From positions 229,659,643 to 229,723,642 of the forward strand of contig JBAIZL010000002.1 of NCBI GenBank assembly GCA_036971475.1: a stretch of 64,000 nt of DNA. The letters run 5' to 3'. Position numbers and translations under genes: made by a program. This stretch comes from Prosapia bicincta (lineage: Eukaryota > Arthropoda > Insecta > Hemiptera > Cercopidae). The notes beneath the pieces are model-generated. The model made no database searches, had not been told where the DNA came from, and was given only the letters and a program-made list of their open reading frames with translations. Of this stretch, positions 57,311-64,000 are shown one piece after another (positions within the stretch are counted from its first letter, which is position 1; every line of letters begins with the position of its first letter).

Positions 57311-58995
57311 ACTTTTAATGGTAACTAACTCTTTAGAAATAAATCTTGGAGCTTTGTCATCCTACAGGAAATTTAATACAGAAAGGTTCGTATATTCTCT
57401 GTTCATTTTAGTAGCTAAGAGTGTATGTCAAACTGTCAACAAATTTAGGAAACTCCCAGTTATGTGCGATAGAGTTGATTCATGCGCGCTGAGGCTTTGA
57501 TGACAACTTGGTGACCAGGGCTCTTCGGCAAATCCGATGTGTCCTAGATTTCAATGGATCTATGATGAGAGCTTCCTTTTTATATTTTTTTAATTTACTA
57601 CACATGGCGCTTCAAAATGTAACCCATATCAACTTGTAAGACTTGTAGAATTTATACCATTTACAAATATAAATTATATCTTACATCAAATGAAAGACGT
57701 TAGCATCTTTTTATGTGTTTTTTCTACCAATGTACAATATAAGCACCATTCATCGCACGCCCATATTCATTAGATAGGCAAGCTCTTATCATACCTTTAT
57801 AAGAGTTTCTGGAATATTTGTTGCATTAACAAATATTTAGGGTAGCCTATTGTTTAATCCTGTTTCTTAAGCGGGTAGGCATTAAAGGAACGCATGATCC
57901 ACTATAAAGCCACAAAGGTAAAAAAGTCATGTCATTAGGAAAGGAACCGTAGTATTTAAAAATACTGAAACTTAGTATTTATCAACAAATATAATTCGTG
58001 AAATAATAATTTATGTTATCTTTTAAATTTCAAAAACAACTTTTATGAAAAGTCTTTGTGAGGGAAATGAACCTTTAGAAAAGGAAAGAAGAAATGACGT
58101 AAAGGAAAATTCTAACCTCAAAAGAACAAAGAAGACAAATCGAATAGGTAGTAAAAGTTTTTTTTAGCGTACTAAGGGAGTAAATTAAAATCTTTTAAGC
58201 GACTGAATTACGAATGTAAACATTCATTCGGAATATGTTATAGGCCAAGATTTAAGGCCACAAAGATGTTCGAAAGTTGCTTTTATATAGGAATTGGGGC
58301 GTATAAATAATTGAGGTTGCATAATAGATTCACATTTCCACTAATCGCTGCTAGTTTCCAGCCAGTTAATTAAAATTAATCATTTCGATGCTTAAAAGTA
58401 AAGTTAATCTGTAATGAAGTATATTTTAGGGGTTTCAAATTTTGTAGTAAACGTGTTTCAATAAACTAGGCCTACACCAAATTACAGAGCTTATTTCGCC
58501 AAAACGTTTCTACAGGACAAATCTCTGTCACACTGCCTTGTAGGTGTGAACCGAATACTTACCTTCGTTAATTTGAAGTAAATTAACAATCAATTAAATA
58601 TCTAGCAGCTTAATATTTTTGAAAATTAAAACTTTTGAACTAAGTCAAATATTTGTGTATTAAGCAAAACGTGTATTAATTACAAGTATAAAAACACTAG
58701 GCTATATGTTTCATATTATTTTTGGAAAATTTTTTTATGAATACATACAGTAAAACCAAACCTAGGCAATAAAGGTAAATATCATACCAAATAACAGAGT
58801 TTTAATAATTGGAGTATTCGTATATTTTTCATGAGAGTTTACGAGCACACAGGTAAATATGAAAATGAAATCCAAGTGCAAATGACAGTCATATTATACA
58901 AATTCTTGTAAACCTAAACTAATTTCTAAAACAAAACAGCTAGCCTATACCCATACTTACCAAACCGGCGCCCTCGAAGAAAATCTATCAAACAA
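57311..58995. other. Non-coding stretch
   Basis: Nothing firm. 58045-58145 reads NEPLEKERRNDVKENSNLKR in one frame, which is suggestive but unidentifiable. Confidence 0.4.
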
Positions 58996-59004
58996 ATTTT
59001 GTAA

Positions 59005-59330
59005 AAAGTTTAAGACAGTCCTGTAGCAGCTACAACACGCCGTTTTGCAAGGTCTTTCACATCTGTATGTATCCTACATACACCTTGCGTTGAAACCCAA
59101 ACTCCAAGTGACTCTTTGTGTACACTCATAAGTGTAATTCATAAAGAACATGTTGTCATTTTGCCCTTTTCCTTCTGAGCCTTGTATTTTCTGTGCTTGT
59201 GAAAGGTGGAGCCATCTGTTACCCATCTGTAGAAATTGTAGAAATCACACACCTTCTCAGAGGTTGTTATTGCTATATGAGTTTTCTATTCGTCCTCTTT
59301 AGAAGTATTTCGTTTCTCTGCCTGTTTTAA
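59005..59330 (-). pseudogene. Unidentified broken coding stretch (minus strand)
   Basis: One minus-strand frame stays coding-like for about 100 codons with only two stops. It reads ITTSEKVCDFYNFYRWVTDG, STFHKHRKYKAQKEKGKMTT, then TGA, then MSVHKESLGVWVSTQGVCRI and HTDVKDLAKRRVVAATGLS followed by TAA. Amino-acid make-up and base composition are less AT-driven than the surroundings. A TTTTTTAAAACAG stretch just upstream could be a 3' splice site, making it a terminal exon of a dead or processed gene, or it may be an unrecognised transposase. I cannot name the family. Confidence 0.35.
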
Positions 59331-60625
59331 AAAATTAATTTTAACTCATATAAAACAAACAAAATGTATTGTGAAAACATCAAACCTATTGATTTCATAT
59401 TAAGTTTTTGTTTAAAACTTTTATAAAATATTTTATTTTAAAACTTTTATTTTAAATAATAGTCCAATAATAACACAAATACTTGAAAAAATTTGCTTTA
59501 TCGAAATTTAAGCTTATATTTTTACCATTTCAACATGGAAGAAGAAGCAATATTTGACTGAAGTTTCGCAGTTGTTATGTCATATTATAGTTTAAGTAAT
59601 AAAAACATAAATTAAATTATTAAAAGTTGAAAAAAATCAATTCAAAACACAAAGCGTAAAAAAACTTATGACTATATTTTCTAAAACAAAAGTAAACTAC
59701 AATTCCGACTCCAAAAATATTGTATTAATCAAAATGGAGGATAGATACTGTCATCCTTGAATGAAAATGGCGGATGTTCTTCGGTCATATTTAAAACAAA
59801 TATTTACTTGAAATATGTAGAAAAAAGAGCCCGAAACACTGATACCAAGGAAATATTTGAATTAAAAATCTGTCTAAAACAATGTATAGTACACATTGTA
59901 TATAATCAAGAGTGCTTTATTACTCCAGTCAACTTCAATCGATTTGTGTAAAATGCACATTTGTGTATATTCCAGAGAGAGAGACTTAGAGAATCAAAGG
60001 GGGTGGGAACCCATCCCTTATGATTAAACATAGGTTTTAGATCTTTTCGAAAATCAGCATTGAGTAATAAAAGTTTTTTTAAAAAACTTTATATGTCTTC
60101 AAAAACAGTATGATTGAACTTAAAAACATTAAGTCTTAATTAAAATTAAATTATATATTTAAACAAGTGAAGTAAAAAACAGAATAAAAAACAAGTTGAT
60201 AATATACCTGTTTATTAAATAGAATAATATTATTTTATGATTTTACAGCTTAAAATTATAAAATAATTTATGTTTAAGGAAAAAATATAAAGCATTATAA
60301 AATATAATCATAAGCATTTTGCTTATTAATTAAAAATTAATTTGATTAAGCTATATGATAATAGACTGTATAGTAATTCACAGACTACTCTAGTAATTCA
60401 TAGACTTTATTCATACCGCCCAATTGAAATGTGTAACAAAACTTTGGATTAAGCTAATATTAGTATAGCCAAAATCTGAAATTAAATGGCGGCTATAATT
60501 TAAACCATATTGAAAATTTCTAATTTTTACTCACAAATCATGAGATCCCGTCTTTTGTCTGCACTGAACTGAATTACCACACTTGTTTCTAAAGATTAAA
60601 ACTGTTTTAAATGAGTAAATAGACA
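59331..60625. other. AT-rich non-coding stretch
   Basis: No recognisable gene or element. Confidence 0.5.
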
Positions 60626-60840
60626 GCAACGTTCGGTTTTGTTTGTTCGACACGAGATGAAGGAAAGGGACGCTGAGACCCGCGTCGGGATGCTAGCGAG
60701 GGATGCTGCGTGGCGAAATGACGCCTGGAGCACTGGGCGTCACCCACTCGCTCTCTCTCCCTCTATAGGAAACAATACTGGAACGATTTCCATCTCTCTC
60801 ACCCCCTCGCCAAGCTTTCGCCACCCTTAGCTACTGACGT
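60626..60840. promoter_or_regulatory. CpG-rich island, possible promoter or 5' exon
   Basis: About 200 bp with roughly 17 CpG dinucleotides and balanced base composition (GACCCGCGTCGGGATGCTAG, GGCGAAATGACGCCTGGAGC) inside very AT-rich DNA. A pyrimidine-rich CTCTCTCTCCCTCTATAG and then GAAACAATACTGG could be a 3' splice site. The open frame 60639-60830 has no known motif. The position and composition suggest a host regulatory or exonic element, but nothing proves it. Confidence 0.3.
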
Positions 60841-63800
60841 TTAATGTAAAATCATTAAATGCTTTATCGTTGAATCAACCCGGTCGTGAATGTTTTTCAT
60901 TTTTATAACTGAAAAGAAAAATAAATATAAATCTGTTTTACACTTGGTAATTTTCCAAACGTCAGATATTTTTAATATTCTTATTATCAATTGTTAATAA
61001 ATTGTTAAAATATTTTACTTGAAAATAAAGATTAGTTGACATTTATAGAATCAATAAGACCCTAAAAATATTGCAATGTGCCATCGTGTTTTTACCTCTA
61101 TAAGGATGTTTATTATCCTGTTTGAATTGCCTCAGTGACACGCTTAGATGGCTTGTGTTCCTGACATGTCTCCCATGGGATCTTATATTGGTGAAGAAAA
61201 GAAACAGGCTAGACAATACTTATTACAGAAACGTAAAATCTTGTGAGTCGGTTTTTTATGAGAACATTTTTTTTAACAAGAAATAGAATTCGCCTAGTTA
61301 TTGAGAGCTAATTAATAATAATATAATATAACTATAATAATAACTAGGCCTACATGTAGCCTATTAAATAAATATTTATTTATTTCCTGATTTATTATTT
61401 CTAAAAGTATAACAATTAAACCTGCTGTGCCAGTCTTTTATTACAGGATTGTACGGCAGAAATGTGCTCTGCGTTTCATTGGGCAGACATTTGAATTATT
61501 TTTTTTCTTTAAAATTTGAAACGGATATTTTAATTTTACAAAAAAAAACTTGACTGCAGATTAAACCTAGGATCTTCAATATTCCTTTAACAAATAAGAC
61601 CACATGCGCTAGGTTAAATTAAAAATTAGGCCTAAATTGGCTTAATTGCGTTAATATATTATGAGAGAATTTTTATGCTATATGTTGTTAAAGATAGTTA
61701 TATTTTTGTATTAAAAGAAAATGACTACTGTTGGCAGTAGTAATCTAGATGGTTGTGTGGCGAGCTTTGTCCTTCCGGTGTGTTTCTTAGGTAGGAAATT
61801 ATGAAATGAATGGTATTGTTGAGGTATCAGATTGCAAGGAGTAGGCCTACCAATGAAAACAATATTTTTTATGCTTTGATATTTTAGAACTCTGTGATTC
61901 AGTTTTGAGTTTCTAATATTGACAATTTGAAAGATTACATCTATTAAACTTAAATTTTGACAGAGCCGTATCCAGAGAGGATTAGGGGTAGAAAACGTAG
62001 TCCAAGTGTTTTGAGCGCACATGTACGAGTAAGTAAAATTCTAAAACCTGTTTTTCTCTGGAAACTGGTTTTAGTAGTCTATGTGTTATCTTGAATTACG
62101 AAAACGTCACCTGATTCCAGTAACTGGTTAAAACTCTGATACATCCTTTCCGAAAAACATAGTTGGCTTGAATTATGGTTCCAAAATATTATTTATAGTA
62201 GGCCTAAAAAAAAAATTTGAATTTAAAAAAAAATTTATTTCATTTTTAGTATAAACCCTTCAGCTCTTTTAATGAGTTTAGTTGAATACCTGCATTAAAA
62301 TGAATACCAAGCTGGATTAAAATTCAGATTACAATCTGAGGTCAACTCTAGATTAGACCTACAAAAATCTAAGTACGACCAGAGAGTTAAAGAGTTGTAA
62401 GTCAGTGAAACAGATAAGAACTTTACTGTATAATTGTAGACAATATACAAATTAAATATAGGCCTATTGTGAAAAAGAAACAATTTTGTAGTAACTCTGG
62501 AAGGAAAGAGTTGACATAATCTAAAAACAAAACCAAGATGTAACAAAAATATGTCTATGATAATGTTAACATAAACATAAATTCTAAAATGGAACGTTGT
62601 ACAAATATAATTTATTGTAAATGAAAAAATCTATTGACATAATATTTAACGAGGAGCATTCCAGTTCGTACGCAATTCAGCCCCGCAGTTCAGAAATGCA
62701 CAGGCCTATTTGTAAAACCCCTCCACATCTCATTTGTAGCTTGAAGTCGTTATAGTTTACAATAAGTACGCTGGCTGCTTTAGAATATTAAGTTATAACT
62801 ATGGTTGACTCATCTGTAAGGTAATAGATAAAATTTATAAGTCTGTAAATTTATAAGTAAATTTTTCATTATACAAAATTGGGTTCCTGACATCCTAATT
62901 GAGCAACCTGTAGTCTGTCGTTCTACAAGTTTTTAAACAATGTGTTAAGATTTATTCGGACAGCGGGTAGACATCTTTCTTCCTCCCTGTACAGGTCTAC
63001 CAAAGTCAAGCGATCCTAACCACACGGTACAACACTTTTAACCTATTCCCCATACACTTACCAATTTTGTACGAATCGTTGTATCCTTATCTCAGTATAT
63101 ACATAATTTCATCTACCTATCTTATATTATTTCGTAAAGGGATTTTAACGCATCCTAATGAGCCCGATTGATAGTTGGTCTATAACCAACTTATATAATT
63201 CAGTTACCCCACCCTGCACATGTAAAACCAAACTCCTCTACATATCTTGAAATAGCAAGTTCTAAGTCTTGACCTTAGTCTTATCTATACACAAAATCCT
63301 TCGAAGACGATTGTAGTCACACTGGCTGACTGATCGTCTTGAAATGACTAAATATATGTTATTATTTCTAACACTGCCACAACGTTTTGTTTGCATTTTA
63401 AAACTTTAATCTAGTCATAATCCTTTTCACATATTTAATAAAATATTAGCCTAGATTGTAAAAGGGAAAATCGAAATAATATTAGTTTTGACGATAAGAA
63501 ACTTTATGGCAGAATAACCGTCGCGAACCGAAGAATGTGCTACTTCTATTAGAAGTAAAACTATACCGAGGACGATTTAGCTACTTTTTACTGTACTTAC
63601 AATACACCTGAATTCCTTTTTTTTAAACAAATAATTCTACGTTAATATCTTTTAAATTCTACATAAATTTAACAAGTGTGTAGCAATTTTAAAGTCACTT
63701 TAACTAGGTCTAATATTTTCAGAACACTATACAATTTGGATAAATAAGTTAAGTTGCAATGGGAAGACAATATTGAAAAAATATATTTTTATGTATTTTA

Positions 63801-64000
63801 CCTTTTGTAAAATCAGTTCTCCACTTTATCTATAGTTTTTGTAGTCTATTATATCTCTTTATTTACTTTTCATGTGCATACCTCTATTAGGGTTTTGTAT
63901 TTATTTTAATATCAGTAAAAAAGTTCTCAAACATGCGCGCACACGTACATAAACTGTATGTAGGCTATGTTTCTATGATATAAAAACACATACATATAAA
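60841..64000. other. AT-rich non-coding stretch rich in TAGGCCTA
   Basis: No gene recognised. Octamers TAGGCCTA occur at 61345, 61627, 61842, 62199 and 62459. The 103-codon minus frame at 61711-62022 and the frame at 62295-62546 lack recognisable motifs. Confidence 0.45.

Noticed and set aside
58045..58145. Charged reading frame (EKERRNDVKENSNLKR) as a possible exon
   Set aside because: Short, lysine/asparagine-rich composition is expected from AT-rich DNA; no homologue recalled.
60639..60830. 63-codon open frame in the CpG-rich island
   Set aside because: The Arg/Ala-rich sequence reflects local GC content; the island is reported but the protein is not.
61711..62022. 103-codon minus-strand open frame
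   Set aside because: Longest simple frame in the right part, but without domain, repeat or splice evidence it is not distinguishable from chance.

Overview
The window is AT-rich eukaryotic DNA made almost entirely of transposable-element remains, satellites and non-coding sequence. The element set (Penelope-like, mariner, Tigger/pogo, three piggyBac families, RNase H-bearing non-LTR retrotransposons, RTE-type 3' tails) fits an insect, perhaps a hemipteran; the order is inference. I found no intact host gene, rRNA, tRNA, operon or CRISPR. Every recognisable coding region is a broken transposase or reverse transcriptase.

Layout. 0-5.3 kb: two Penelope-like (PLE) families, a Tigger-type MITE and a PLE-tail palindrome beside a (TA)n tract. 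7-8.8 kb: mariner relics and a tandem of RTE-like tails. 9.1-15.5 kb: a dated nest. An old piggyBac relic (minus strand) is split by a mariner, which is split by a non-LTR retrotransposon with poly(A) and a 12-bp target-site duplication. 16.5-18.9 kb: a nearly complete piggyBac with TTAA ends, followed by a PLE tail. 19.2-22.9 kb: two Tigger/pogo copies with TA duplications. 24-25 kb: a relic of an arthropod multicopy family. 26-31.8 kb: PLE-tail palindrome, MITE, full-length mariner and a second TTAA-flanked piggyBac. 35-37.5 kb: fold-back elements and a dimeric 75/150-bp satellite. 40.5-53.6 kb: a dense field of PLE 3' remnants, many as head-to-head inverted pairs, plus a second non-LTR relic and several (TA)n tracts. 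53.6-64 kb: mostly unrecognised DNA, with a TAGGCCTA-rich zone, a CpG-rich island near 60.7 kb and an unidentified broken coding stretch near 59.2 kb.

The most interesting signal is the PLE material. At least four tail families occur as solo 3' ends. Several carry a CTGAAGA-hairpin-GAAA arrangement resembling the hammerhead ribozyme core described for PLEs. They repeatedly occur as inverted pairs, including a perfect 110-bp-arm palindrome with a 1-nt spacer, and they often abut (TA)n tracts.
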